From: Calendula officinalis
Lineage: Eukaryota > Streptophyta > Magnoliopsida > Asterales > Asteraceae
Reading direction: 5' to 3'
Assembly (NCBI GenBank): GCA_963853835.1
Contig: OY970822.1
Coordinates: 47,952,404-48,016,403 of the forward strand
DNA length: 64,000 bases
In this document: in pieces, positions 25,666 to 42,900 of the stretch
Layout: every line of letters starts with the position of its first letter
How positions within the stretch are numbered: position 1 is the stretch's first letter
Made by a program: the position numbers and the translations under genes
The notes under the pieces: generated by a model
The model's input: only the letters and a program-made list of their open reading frames with translations
What the model was told of the DNA's origin: nothing
The model's database searches: none

Positions 25666-26038
25666 CCCAAAGAAATTCCGGTTCGTAAATATATAATCAA
25701 TTTGATGGATCAACACACTTTTTGTATCACACTCAATATAAAGAAGTTGATATTGCAAGTTTCTCATAAAATTAATGAAAATGAAAAATGTCTCTATGAG
25801 GGATTGTGTCGATCCGACGTGTTCAACGTGGTTCAAGCAACATATCCTCATCTTAAGCAATACGGAGTTAAATAAACAAAGAGAAGGACCATTATTCTTT
25901 GGGCACAAACAAACGTCAATCTACAGATATTGTCCTCTTACCAAACCGAAAGCTCAATCAAAGCTACCATTCTCCCCATACCAAATGGATGGCCTCACAT
26001 ATCTTCCCATGCCCTTTTATTCATTTAATATATATATA

Positions 26039-26458
26039 GAGAGAGAAAGAGAAAAAAATGAGTGTGTGGTTGTCACATACCTAAGCTTAGGTGTGGAACC
26101 ATACAAAAACAATGTAGTTTTGGTTAAAATACTTAAAAATCATCACATAAACTCATTAGTGAATCAAAGTATGTCTAAACTCAAGCCCTAGGTGATAAAA
26201 ACTCAAATAAATCCCCATCTTAGAAATTGTCTTAATTACATTTTTTTGTAGTGATATTTCAAGCTTCATGTTTCTTAAAATGGTGATCATATAAAACACA
26301 TGTCAATGTGTGTGGTACGATTTTTTTATTGTCCAAGTGTTTTAATACGATTGAAAATTGACAAATGTTCGTAAAATTAAGTGTTTAAACCAAAAATTAC
26401 ATAGTTTTAAGTGGTTCCACACCTAAGCTTAGGTACGTGACAGCCACACACTCACTAT

Positions 26459-26460
<2 letters not shown>
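26039..26460. mobile_element. TA-bounded TIR element E
   Basis: Inverted ends of about 60 bp share GAGTGTGTGG.TGTCAC, ACCTAAGCTTAGGTG and TGGAACCA. The left end follows a short TA run (26028-26038) and a GA-rich bridge; the right end abuts a 74-bp TA microsatellite. The interior has no supported gene. Confidence 0.75.

Positions 26461-26534
<74 letters not shown>
26461..26534. repeat. TA microsatellite between elements E and A
   Basis: An uninterrupted TA run of 74 bp. Confidence 0.98.
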
Positions 26535-26536
<2 letters not shown>

Positions 26537-26904
26537 TCCGGATCCGGTGAGGACTCTTTTCCTCGCGAGGACTGTGAGGACTCCCAAAAAAAACTCTAAA
26601 AATGATCCAAAACAAACTTTTTTCAAAAAATTCCTTTTTTAAACATTAAAATCGCTATGTATAAGATCCAAAAAAAAATTCCAAAAATGATCCAAAAAAA
26701 AATATGGATCATAATAATGATCCACAAAAAAAATCTGGATCATTGTTATGATTCGCTAAAAAAAGTGGATCATAATGTTTTTTTTGAAATTTTTTTTTGT
26801 CAAATGTAGTAATAATCATGGTGGGTTATATATATTTTTTTCGAAATTTTTATGAGGTGTCCTCGCGAGTCCTCACCGAAAAAAGAGTCCTCACAAGATC
26901 CCAC

Positions 26905-26907
<3 letters not shown>
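26535..26907. mobile_element. TA-bounded TIR element A (copy 2)
   Basis: The 373-bp element is colinear with 13347-13733, with a few indels in the A-rich interior. Its ends are slightly better preserved (CTCGCGAGGACTGTGAGGAC). TA microsatellites lie on both sides. Confidence 0.88.

Positions 26908-26995
<88 letters not shown>
26908..26995. repeat. TA microsatellite between elements A and B
   Basis: An uninterrupted TA run of 88 bp. Confidence 0.98.
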
Positions 26996-31419
<4,424 letters not shown>

Positions 31420-31484
<65 letters not shown>

Positions 31485-31485
31485 C
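31420..31485. repeat. TA microsatellite right of element D
   Basis: A TA run of about 62-66 bp that closes the train of TA-bounded elements. Confidence 0.97.
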
Positions 31486-31775
31486 TAATATAGATATGAA
31501 AAGAGTGAGTTTTGTGGATATATTTATTTATACATCTAAATTCTAATATATATAACCACAATCGAATGGGAAACCATTTTTATATAAGTGTCCGAATTCG
31601 ATGTAGATATATGCAACAAACAAAAAAGAAATAGATAAATAAGAAGTATTTTTATGCGATACTAATTATATTGAGAGAGTATGTAACGAGTTCCGATCAG
31701 ATCAGACAAGCGTCAGTTGTTTGACTGCCTTATCCCTCATCGAAATAGATGTAAAAAAGAACATTTGAAACATAT

Positions 31776-31884
31776 ATGAGGTGATGGTGTATATGGTGTT
31801 GTTCGTGATCTAAAGGTCATAAGTTCAAGTCTCGGTAAATAAATGGGTATATTAGGTGCTGTTAAAAAAAAATAAAAAAAATGA
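31776..31884 (+). mobile_element. SINE (tRNA-derived)
   Basis: A tRNA-like promoter is seen: GGTGATGG..GGTG for the A-box region and AAGGTCATAAGTTCAAGTC for the B box. About 35 bp further comes an A-rich tail (31863-31884). Length about 110 bp. Confidence 0.7.
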
Positions 31885-32130
31885 AGATGATTGTACAAAA
31901 TGTCTTAAAGAATGGTTGATGACAAACGTATAATAAAGTTTCAACTGTGGTTAAACAATCCGAAGTATATACCGGAGTGCGTTTATCATGCCTTACATTA
32001 CAAGTTAATCATGTTCAACGATATACGTCAACCTTAATCTTTTAATTAAAAGGTACATGGTAAATAATATAACGTGAGAATAGAATATTTTAAAGATATA
32101 AAATAAATACTGAATTATAAACGTAGTGAT

Positions 32131-32890
32131 TTGTTCAAGGTAGTCCAAGGATTTTATCAAGTCCTAAGGAACAATTAATAGCCGTTGGATCAAGAAAAAA
32201 TCAAAGGTCAAGATCAAGATTCAAACCACCACCACCATTACAAACACATGTGCTTCACTACATCAATACCCCACCCACCTCCGGCGGCCGGCGGACAACG
32301 GCTGAAGGTGACGGTCGACGGTGGTCGATGGTGGTGGTGACTTGAAACACACGTGTTTCACCTTTGAAACACATGTGCTTCGTAGTTCGTATGCTCCCCT
32401 GTGTTTTAGAAACTCATGTTTTTAGTGAAACACATGTGTTTCGTGACTTGAAACACATGTGTTTGAAACACATGTGTTTCACCTTTTGAAACACATGTGC
32501 TTCTTAGTTTGTAGGCTCCCCTGTGTTTTAGAAATTCATGTTTTTAGTGAAACACATGTGTTTCGTGACTTGAAACACATGTGTTTCGTGACTTGAAACA
32601 CATGTGCTTCGAGGTAATATGCTCGTTTGTATTTTGGAACACATGTGTTTTAGTGAATCACATGTGTTTCAATACATCAATACAACCACCACCCTCATTA
32701 CCACCAACACCTTCACTGTCAGCCACCACCAGCACCGCCGGCGCTCGACGGCGGATGGTGGCCGGAGGTAGCGGTCGGCGGTGGTCGGTGGTGGTGACCA
32801 ATGGTGGTGGTCGTGACTTGAAACACATGTGATTTAATCTTGATCATTTTAATCCAATGGCTAGGATTTATTTTTTGGGACTTTAAATTT
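32131..32890. mobile_element. TIR element with ACACATGTGT palindrome array
   Basis: The ends are imperfect inverted repeats sharing AAGTCC, GGAACA and TAGCC.TTGGAT, related to the element at 11562-12470. Inside, GAAACACATGTGTTTC and variants recur more than ten times (32340-32670, 32815-32830), interspersed with CGTGACTTGAAAC. GGTGGTGG/CCACCACC tracts lie on both sides (32230-32345, 32690-32815). It has no coding capacity. Confidence 0.7.
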
Positions 32891-33233
32891 TTGATGATAA
32901 TCATAAAATCTTTTGAAAAAATACGAAAAGAAATTACAAATCAGTTTTATTATAAATGACTTTTAATTGCCAAAGAAATATAGAACATGATTTCTGAACA
33001 CTAATGAATAGATCTTAGTAATTAAAATAAAATATTTCTATTATTTAATTTATTTTGTAACAAGTCGCTATTGAGAACCACGTTGTGTGATCTATCACCT
33101 AACAATAATATATTATAAAGTTGCGTATGACATATCACATGCTCATCATACCTACCTTAATAATATTCTTAATTGTACAAATATAATGTTAATTTAGTTC
33201 ATATAATTTAACAACACATAGATTTCGGTAGTA

Positions 33234-33500
33234 CTCCCTCCGTCCCACAAAAAAAGTTCCCATTTCCCTTTGGCACAAGATTTTAGGTGATAGTTAGTGG
33301 TGGGGTCATTGGTATTATTTTGATTAAAATATAAGGTTGGTTTGGAGAGAGAGAAAGATAATTAGTGGATATTATTGATGGGGTTCTTAATAATAATAGT
33401 ATTTTATTGTGTGGAGCCCACCACATGTGAGAAATGAGAACTTTTTTGTGGGACAAAAGCTTTAGGAGAAATGAGAACTTTTTTTGTGGGACGGAGGGAG
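33234..33500. mobile_element. Stowaway-like MITE (CTCCCTCCGTCCCAC family)
   Basis: Inverted ends CTCCCTCCGTCCCACAAAA and the exact complement, flanked by TA on both sides; 267 bp. Related to 14013-14275. Confidence 0.85.
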
Positions 33501-34802
33501 TATCATTCATGGTCAAATGAATCACAAAGGTACGTCCTTGGTAAAATAAATGGGCAAAATATATACGTGTACAAAATAATTATTTATATAATTTCTGTAA
33601 CTTTTCTAATAAAGGGTATTCTTATTATATCTCTGGTTGTTTAGATTTACTCGTGATATATGCAATCTAAATGTAGTTGTGACTGTTTTTAAATTTTAAT
33701 CTGACCACTTGTTTTTCGGTTTCGGTTCGGTTTTTCATGCTCACCCCTACTTGTTATCAAGTGAAGAAATGAATTTGTAGATTTTAAGAAGTTATTTATA
33801 TCTACTACAATAATTGCATTATTTATTTGTACAAAACGTAGAATCACTTGTATAATGTTATATAACGTATGAGTAAAAAACTAATTTACGAATATAAAAA
33901 TGAATTTGTGCAATGTTTCTGACCAATAGCAAATACAACGTATGGGTTAGATCACAGATTTAATTAAACACAAGTTAAGCATCGTACGAACCAATTGTGT
34001 AAGGAGAAAGAAAGCTGCTTAACTATTTTTATATAAGTTTAATTAAATATTTAATTAAAAAACGTAAATTTTCAGATCTAAACCTTTGGGTTTCATGACA
34101 TTCGATTTTGCCCTTGCTGTAGTTCAAGGCTTCAAGCTATTTCAAACCGCTAAAGTAAAATCCATATTATTGAAAGAAAAAAAAGGGTTAGATAAGTCAA
34201 ATAAAGTTGGTCCAAGAAACAAGTCAAGTGTCAAAAATGGTTTAAAGTTTTTCTATATACGCAAAACATTTTATATTTTTCACCTAAACATGTAAATTAT
34301 TATTAAATATTTTTGTAAAAAAGTTGACACACTAATTATCTGTTATATAATTAAATGATACGATTTTGTACAAACTCAACACGTGTTATATTTTTAAAAT
34401 ATAGTGTGTGAATATAACCTCAGGCAGAAGCAAATAAATGAATAACTTTGGATATTATTCATTGCATTTAAACAAAAAAATGTACATAAACAGGAAATGA
34501 TAATTTTATGTAAATACAAATAAAGGGTGTGTCACTTTAAAAAAAACGACAAACATAATCTTTCTCTAACTAAAACAAACACCATAAAAGACTTAATTTC
34601 TAGTACCATTTTTTTCCTTGAAAAAATGTAATAAAATGAGATTATATTGGATTAATAACAATATCGACTATAAATAACAAACTTCCAAAAATGTCATGTT
34701 TTACACCAGTTGATAGATATTTCTTTTGCATGCATTTAACCTATTTGAGGCATCCAATATGATTTTAACATGAAAATGATTTTTTAATTGAACTTATTAT
34801 TA

Positions 34803-34860
<58 letters not shown>

Positions 34861-35761
34861 GTCAAATTTCTAGTTCTTACAACTTGTGAGCTTTCAATTT
34901 TAATTACCAAAAATTTATGACTATTATTTGTTACGAAACTTAATTTTTATATTATATTTATAGATTGTAAACTTTTATTCTATTCGTAAAAAGAATGTAA
35001 AAGTAATAATTTTTTCTCTTTAAATGTTCAAATTAAAAAGAGTAATAATATTGGTGTCTACTATTTATTCCTACTTATATGCTTATCAATTTGATCATGA
35101 CAAGTATTAAAATTAAAAGATGATATGAAGAAAAAGAATTAGTGGATGATATATATCAAGTTTATAAGTAAATAAATATAAGAATAAACTTAAATAATAG
35201 ACACAAATATCATTTCTCAATTAATAACAACCGGAATTACATTAACTATTATACATTTTACAAGATGGGTGAATAGTGGCTAGCTAGGAGGTTATTTTTT
35301 TATTCTTTTTTGTTTGCGCCACTCTTATTGACTTTTGTAGAGCTCCTTCAATTTAACCTTTTGTTTCTTGCCCAGGCTATGGAACTCCTCCAATTTGGGT
35401 GGCATTTCAAATATACACATACATACTTTTTTATATTTTCTAATTTAAACTACTTTAAAACATGACCATATAAGTGTATTCTTTTGGGGTTTTATAAAAT
35501 TATTATGCACTATTAAATTTATAGGATAGCTAATATATCACAATAATTGTTTAAGGTTTTCTTTTTCTCATAAGAAATATCTTTAGATTTATGTTTTATT
35601 TTTTAATATAAAATAAGATTACATATAAATTCAGATATTTATTTGAGAGTTATGTAATCGAAGTATTTTAGAATTCATATTTTGTTTTTTTAATATAAAA
35701 TAGTCTTTTTAGTAATGAAAATATATATTAGTAAACAGTCTTTTGGGTATCATATGAAAAT
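33501..35761. other. AT-rich intergenic
   Basis: No gene was supported. It holds a hAT-type right end (TTCGGTTCGGTTTTTCATGC then TCACCCCTA, about 33715-33750) and an ATT trinucleotide microsatellite (about 34797-34860). Confidence 0.5.
34797..34860. repeat. ATT trinucleotide microsatellite
   Basis: About 20 copies of TTA/ATT. A shorter ATT tract sits in an intron of the kinase gene at about 39783-39845. Confidence 0.95.
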
Positions 35762-35797
35762 TCCTCGCGGCATCGCAGCGGGTGAAATTTTACTAGT
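35762..35797 (+). mobile_element. possible Helitron 3' end
   Basis: A GC-rich imperfect hairpin (CCTCGCGGCATCGCAGCGGG) is followed within 15 bases by TTTTACTAG and then T, the CTRR terminus pattern of plant Helitrons. The stem is weak and the 5' end was not found. Confidence 0.4.
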
Positions 35798-36329
35798 TAC
35801 TTGTACAAAGTACAAACACCATCTAAGTTTAAAGCAAACTGAAAATGATGTTTGATGCAAAATAACATTTTGTCAGAGTTCAGGGGGCAGATTGTAACTA
35901 TTTAAAAAGGGAAAGTTTTCCCCTTTCACAGTTTCACAGGTCATCATCAGATTCACATAAACCCTAATAAATGGAGTCTTAAAGACAGCAAATTGCAGGA
36001 AATCCTTACAGATAGAGATTGTAGATTTATAGTTATAGATACACGTGCATACACACACATGCACACACAAACCCCCATAGTAATTGAACGAATAGATACA
36101 GTGTATGTGTGTGTATATATATTTTAATCTTAAATGTGGTTGAGTAATGAGAATGAAAGCATTACCGCGAATTCGGGAAAGCAACGAGTGCTGATTTGTG
36201 CTGAATCTGAAAATTCAATTTCATATGGAGATAGGAGCCTTCAATTCTTAATCAATTACAAACGAAACCTTCTTCATACTCCATATAATCCTTCTTTCAA
36301 TTAAACAAATTCATATACTCCCTTGATCA

Positions 36330-36690
36330 TCAATTTCCAGGTTAACTTTATACTTTGTTTCCGAGCTCTAAAAACCCTCAAATTAAAGAAATTGATCCAG
36401 GTTTTAGTTTCGGTTTGGTGATTAAGCTTTTAGATCTTGTGTGTCTGAGCTTCAATTGATATCGGGATCTCCTAATTTGCTGATTCTGGAATCAATTAGA
36501 GTTTATCATCAGTTTCCAGGTTTTAACTCCATTCTTCGTTCCCGAGCTCTGAAAACCCCCAATTTCCTAAATTGATCCATAGTTTAGTTTCAATTTCGTG
36601 ATTAAGTTCTGGATCGTGTGTGTCTGAGCTTCGATTGATGTTCGGATCTCCTAATTTGATGATCCTGAAATCAATAACGGTTTACTGTCT
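36330..36690 (+). repeat. diverged tandem duplication in the kinase-gene leader
   Basis: Two copies of about 179 bp, each beginning TTTCCAGGTT and containing CCGAGCTCT.AAAACCC, AATTGATCCA, GTGTGTCTGAGCTTC and GATCTCCTAATTTG. They lie 250-600 bp upstream of the start codon, in the region expected to hold the 5' UTR and its intron. Each copy carries a CAG/GTT junction that could act as a splice donor. Confidence 0.8.
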
Positions 36691-36938
36691 GTATCGTTTT
36701 GTTGTATTAAAAATTTGATTTTGTTGTGCTATATGTCATTATAGTTATAGGATCTGTGTAAATATAATTCCCCTTTGAGATACTTTCTGATTCCAAAGGA
36801 GATTATTTTATTCCTTTTATGAATCTTTCCAAATCGCAAAAAAAAATAAAGACAAAATATACGTTAATTTTATAAAACCCTACTTGGTTTTAAGCTTTTG
36901 GGTCATAAAATTTAATAAATTATTTCTGTTGTATTAAA

Positions 36939-39900
36939 ATGGGGGATGGTGATAATATGTGTTGCCAATGTGAGATGAGAATTCCTGAATATTGTAAGCA
37001 TTGTGCTAATATTGAAATTACACAAAATTTTGGGGACAATAAAATTCATCCTTCTGATTGTATTGGCGATCGATTTGATGGGCGATCACTTCAAGCAGTA
37101 TCAGTACGTCGTTCTTCAGCCAGGTACAATTTTTATAAAATTTTATAAAAAAAAAAAGAAAGTTGCAAAATTTATGATTTCTTTTTGTTGGTATTGATTT
37201 TTAGGAGTGATGAAGATGAAACAGAGGATTCTGCAAAGAACTTTTTTAGTCCTTATAGTCTTGATGCATCTGATATAGATTCAAGTAGTGTTAGCACTCG
37301 ACATGATTTTAACAGTTTTATGTCGGTTAATTCGAGCCCAAATGATAGTCCTTCATCTAGGATTCAAATTACTTCAAATCGGATGAAAAATTATGTAAAT
37401 TTGGATGATCAAGGAACACCAAGATCATCAAATGATGAACAACAACAAGGGATTTATGATGATTTTTCAATATTTAACGACCGTTGTGAGAAATCACGTG
37501 AACCGTTGGATTTTGAAACAAATGATCGGATTTGGCTTCCACCGTCACCCGATGATGAAACTGATGATTTGGATAATAACTTCTTTTCTTATGCTGATGA
37601 TGATGATTATGATGATGATGATGAAATTGGAAGTTTAATTACAAATTCGCCCAAAAAGAATAAACCGAATGAGGAACATCAGGAGCCGTTGGTAACCGTG
37701 GTTCAGGGGCATTTTCGGGCACTTGTGTCACAATTATTGCAAACGGAATTTAATTCAACCGAAAAATGGCTTGATATTATAACTTCATTAGCATGGCAAG
37801 CTGCTAATTTTGTTAAACCAGATACAAGTAAAGGTGGAAGTATGGATCCTGGTGATTATGTAAAGATTAAATGTATAGCATCAGGAAATCCTCATGAAAG
37901 GTAGTTAATTAATTCTTTTAATTAATATTTTGGTTGTTTGTAATTGCACTTTTTTTAATAAAGCTTTACCATTCACCCTTCTATTATTATCTTTTCTTGC
38001 ATTTGATATATAAAGATTCAAGCTTTAGCATATATTTTTCATGGGTTTTCTTTCATTTATATTCTATTATATCTTTTCTTGCATTTGATTTATAAAGATT
38101 CAAACTTTACCATATATTTTTCATGGGTTTTCTTCCATTTATATATTCTATTATTTATCGGTTTTCGGTTAATCCAAAACGAAAACCTTCGGTTATTTCG
38201 GTTACAGTTCACTAATCGTTTATTTTGCTCACCGTTATTAGCAATTTTTTTAATAGTGATCTAATAAAGATTTTTTTATTTCTTTTATTTTTAAGCAGTA
38301 TATTTATTAAAGGTATAGTTTGCACAAAGAATATAAAACACAAACGAATGACTTCACAATACAAGAACGCAAGATTACTTATTTTAGGTGGAGCACTCGA
38401 GTACCAACGATCATCTGGTGATCAATTATCTTCAATTGAGACTTTACTACAACAGGTCTTTTTTATTTCTTAATTTTATATCATGTTAAATAATCCGTTA
38501 CTAAATCTGTAAATTTTATTTTTATTTAACAGGAAATGGATCATTTAAAGACAATTGTTTCAAGAATAGAAAGTCATCGACCAAACGTTTTATTAGTTGA
38601 AAAAAGTGTATCTTCATATGCACAAGAGTATCTTTTAGCTAAAGATATTTCATTGGTTTTAAACATAAAACGGTCATTATTAGAACGTGTATCTAGGTGT
38701 ACGGGTGCACCAATAACACCATCTGTTGCTCATATTTCCACAACACGTTTAGGTCATTGTGAATTATTCAAATTAGAAAAAATCTCAGAAGAACACGATA
38801 TTTCCAACCAAAACAAAAAACCCTTGAAAACTTTAATGTTTTTCGAAGGTTGTCCTAGACGTTTGGGGTGCACGGTGAATTTCCCGGCTTTTTTTCTGAT
38901 TTTTTTTTGTATTTATTATTTAGTCCAAAATGCATTTTAATACCATGAACTTGCTTACTAGGACCTCTACTACCCTGAACTATTAAAGGTGCAACATGAC
39001 ACCCTGAACTTGATAAAATGGTCGATTTAGTACCCTGACTCACTAATTTGGTCTTGTTTTCTCACGTAATTTGCTTCTAATATCAATATATTGAGATGAA
39101 CATAATGAGTCAGGGTACTGGACTATTTTGTCAAGTTTAAGGTATCATGTTGCACCTTTACTAGTTCAGGGTAGTAGAGGACCTAGTTAGCCAAGTTCAG
39201 GGGTACTAAAATGCATGTCGGCCTATTTATTACGGGTTTTAAATATTATTATTTTTTATTTTTTTATTTTTTTTAGGTTTTGCTAAAAGGTGCATCTCGT
39301 GAAGAATTAAAGACGGTTAAACATGTCATACAATATGCAATCTTTGCAGCATATCATCTATCTCTAGAAACCTCTTTCTTGGCAGATGAGGGTGCTACTT
39401 TACCTAAAATGAGCCAAATGACGATTACGCCCTCAGTATCCGAACAAGATGGTGACAATTCAGTGGCTATAGAAGTTACAGATTCGCCTGAAAATGAAAG
39501 TTTTTCATGTAATGGATATAGAGAAATTGAAATAGGCGATGATTCAGAAGCAAATGTAGATCAAGAAGAGAAAAACATTGTGAAAAATGATGAATATTAT
39601 TCGGGTGGTGATAATAATCAGAGTATTTTGGTGTCGTTTTCTAGTCACTGTGTGTTGAATGGAAGTGTGTGTGAACGTTCGAGGCTTTTGAGGATTAAGT
39701 TTTATGGCTGCTTTGATAAACCACTTGGGAGGTACCTTCAAGATGATCTTTTTCATCAAGTAAGTTTGATTTATGTTCTCTTATTATTAATATCATTATT
39801 ACTATTACTATTATTACTATTATTATTATTATTATTATTATTATTTTTCTTGCATTTACGTGTTATTATTATCGTTTTCTTGTATTTGAGCTTGTAAGAT

Positions 39901-42900
39901 CGAAGCTTTATTGATCTTTATTCATGGGTTTTCTTGCAATTTAAATTATGTTATTACCTTTTCTTGCATTTGACTAATAAAGATTGAAACTTTACCCTTC
40001 TTTTTTCATGGGGTTTCTTGCATTTACATTCTATTATTATCTTTTTGAGTAAAGTACAAAGATGGTCCTTGAGGTTTACACCAAATTTCATCTTTGGTCC
40101 TTCACTTTAAGAATTTACACTGATAGTTCTTTTTTTTTTTGAAACATTTTGCACCTATAGTCCTTTAGGCTAACGTTCGTTAAAATTTTGTTAAAAAATT
40201 ATGTTGTTAGTCTTTTTTCTGTTAAAATATTTAACGGACGTTAGGCTAAAGGACTACAGGTGCAAAAGGTTTCCAAAAAACTAACAATGTAATTAATTTA
40301 GGGAACAGGCCATCCTTGTAATTTCTCTTATCCTTTTATTGTATTTACAAAGCTTTACCATTCTTTTTTCATGGGTTTTCTTGTAATTACATCCTTTTAT
40401 TAACTTTTCTTGATCCACTTTAAAAAAATCAAAACTTTGTCATCATCTTTAATTCTTTTTTCATTTCACATAAAAAAATCAAAACTTATCCATTTTTTTC
40501 TTATTTTTTTTGTTAGACATCATTATGTCATACATGTAAAGAACCAGCAGAAGCCCATGTAATCTGCTACACTCACCAACAAGGAAATCTAACAATTAAT
40601 GTCAGACGGATTCCATCGCTAAAACTACACGGAGAAAAAGATGGAAAAATATGGATGTGGCACCGTTGCTTACGGTGCCCCCATATAGATGGAGTCCCCC
40701 CTGCAAACAACAGACTGGTTATGTCTGATGCTGCATGGGGACTCTCATTAGGGAAGTTTCTAGAACTTAGTTTCTCAAATCATGCAACTGCGAACCGTGT
40801 TGCTAGTTGTGGTCATTCTCTTCAAAGAGATTGCCTCCGATTCTATGGGTAATATTTTATTTTATTTTTACTTTTATATTGAGTAAATTGCATAAATGGT
40901 CCTTTAGCTTTGTACCATATTATATATTTGGTCATTTAGTTTCATAAATTACACTGGTAGTCCTTATTTCTGAAACTATTGACACGTTTGGTCCTTTACC
41001 TAAACAAACGTTAACTTTTCCCGTCAAACAAACAGGTTCTTATGGGTTTCAAGTTGGTGAAGGGAATAGGAAAAGGACAAATTTACCCCTTTGTGCATCA
41101 CACATGACCATACTTGCTAGGAAAAATAGATGGTTGTTTAGGTAAAGGACCAAACATGTCAGTAGTTTCATAAATAAGGACTACCAGCGTAATTTATGAA
41201 ACTAAAGGACCAAATATGTAATATGTGTAGTTTACTCTTATTTTTGTATTGAGTAAATTACATAAATCGTCCCTTTTGTTTGTAAGAAATTACGTATTTC
41301 ACGGATAGTCCTTTATTTTGAAACTTGTAACGGTCCTTAAAAATTTAACAGCTTAGTGCTACAAGTTTAAAAATCAAAGACTATTCGTGTAATAAAAAAA
41401 AGTTGCATGACGAAATCCCAATATAAATACAAACCACAGGGACGATTAATGTAATTTTCTTTTTTATAATTTTTACACACATGTTTGTGTATGTGATTAA
41501 TTTAACTATTTATTTGTAATTTTGTTACAGTATGGGTGATATGGTTGCATTTTTTCGTTATTCTCCTATCGATATTCTTTCGGTTCATTTGCCTCCATCA
41601 ATTCTTCAATTTGGTGACCATGTTCAACAAGATTGGTTGAAGAAAGAAGTAGCAGAGGTAAATATATACATTTTTATATTTTTTAATGTTTAGTTTTCTT
41701 TTTGCGATTAATTTTTTTTATATTTTTGCTAGCTTTTGAGCAAAACAGAAGGTTTATATGAAGAGATGCTTGATGTGTTAAATGGGATTGAAGCAAAAAA
41801 TGAGTTAACTGATTCAGATGAGTTAACTAATCATGTTATGGAGCTAAAAGATCAGTTAATTAAAGAAAGACAGGATTACATAGTAAGTAAAATTGCATCA
41901 ATTTGTAATAGATATTACACCAAGTAATTATAATAAAATAATTAATTTTTTCCAGTTTTTTTTTTTTTTTTTTTTGAAGGATCTGCTTCAGTCATCTAGT
42001 GAAGAAATAGACGTTTTTGAACTCAATCGTTTACGACACTCAATCATAATCGATATGCATTTTTGGGACCGAAGAATTTGTTCATTAAATTTATACGGAA
42101 GACGAAGTTCAAATTCCAATTCAAAATCAAATCAGGATTCATCATCATGGAGATCTGATTCAATTCCAGAAGACACAATTTATTATTCCGAATTAAATCA
42201 AATCAAAATCGAAATCGAAATCAATCAAACCGAAGAATCCAACACTGAATCCGACTCATTATCAACATCTTTTGATCTATGCAAAAACGACGACCTACAA
42301 AAGGATACCGTGCACCTTACCTCACTGGAACGGGCCCCATCTGCAGCTTCCGTTTTATCCGATAAAATCGATTCCGCATGGGCTGGCCCGTTGAGTGTAA
42401 CTGCTAACCCTAATCTCAGCAGATTATCTCATTCACCTGCACGTGTTTATTCGTTTGATTCTGCAATTAGACAACAAGAACGGATTAAAAAAGGATTACC
42501 ACCTTCTTCATTATATCTTTCAACTCGTAAATCATTTCATGCTTCTGGTGATTATGCTAATATGGTTCGGGATCCTGTTAGAAATATACAAAGAAGAAGC
42601 TTTTCACAAGCGTTTTCAAGTGAAGATAATAGTAATAATAATAATAATAATCTTGAAATTATGCTCAATAACCGGCTTTCATTTCTTCCGGAAGGTGCTC
42701 GTTTGATGGTCCCAAACGGTGGTCAAACGGGCGGTCAACGGGATGTAGTAGTTGCGGTTTATGACAACGAGCCCACGAGTATAATCTCGTATGCTTTAAT
42801 GTCGAAAGAACATGAAGAATGGGTTACGGGCCGATCCAATCTGACCCGAAACAGTTCAGTAGCTTCAAACGGGTCGGCTTGGCAGTCATACGGGTCGGTT

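Noticed and set aside
25775..26191. 138-codon plus-strand frame as a gene
   Set aside because: No domain or homology recognised; it runs through the border of TIR element E and contains low-complexity charged stretches.
35873..36184. Minus-strand 103-codon frame upstream of the kinase gene
   Set aside because: It overlaps the expected promoter region of the plus-strand gene and has no recognisable domain.
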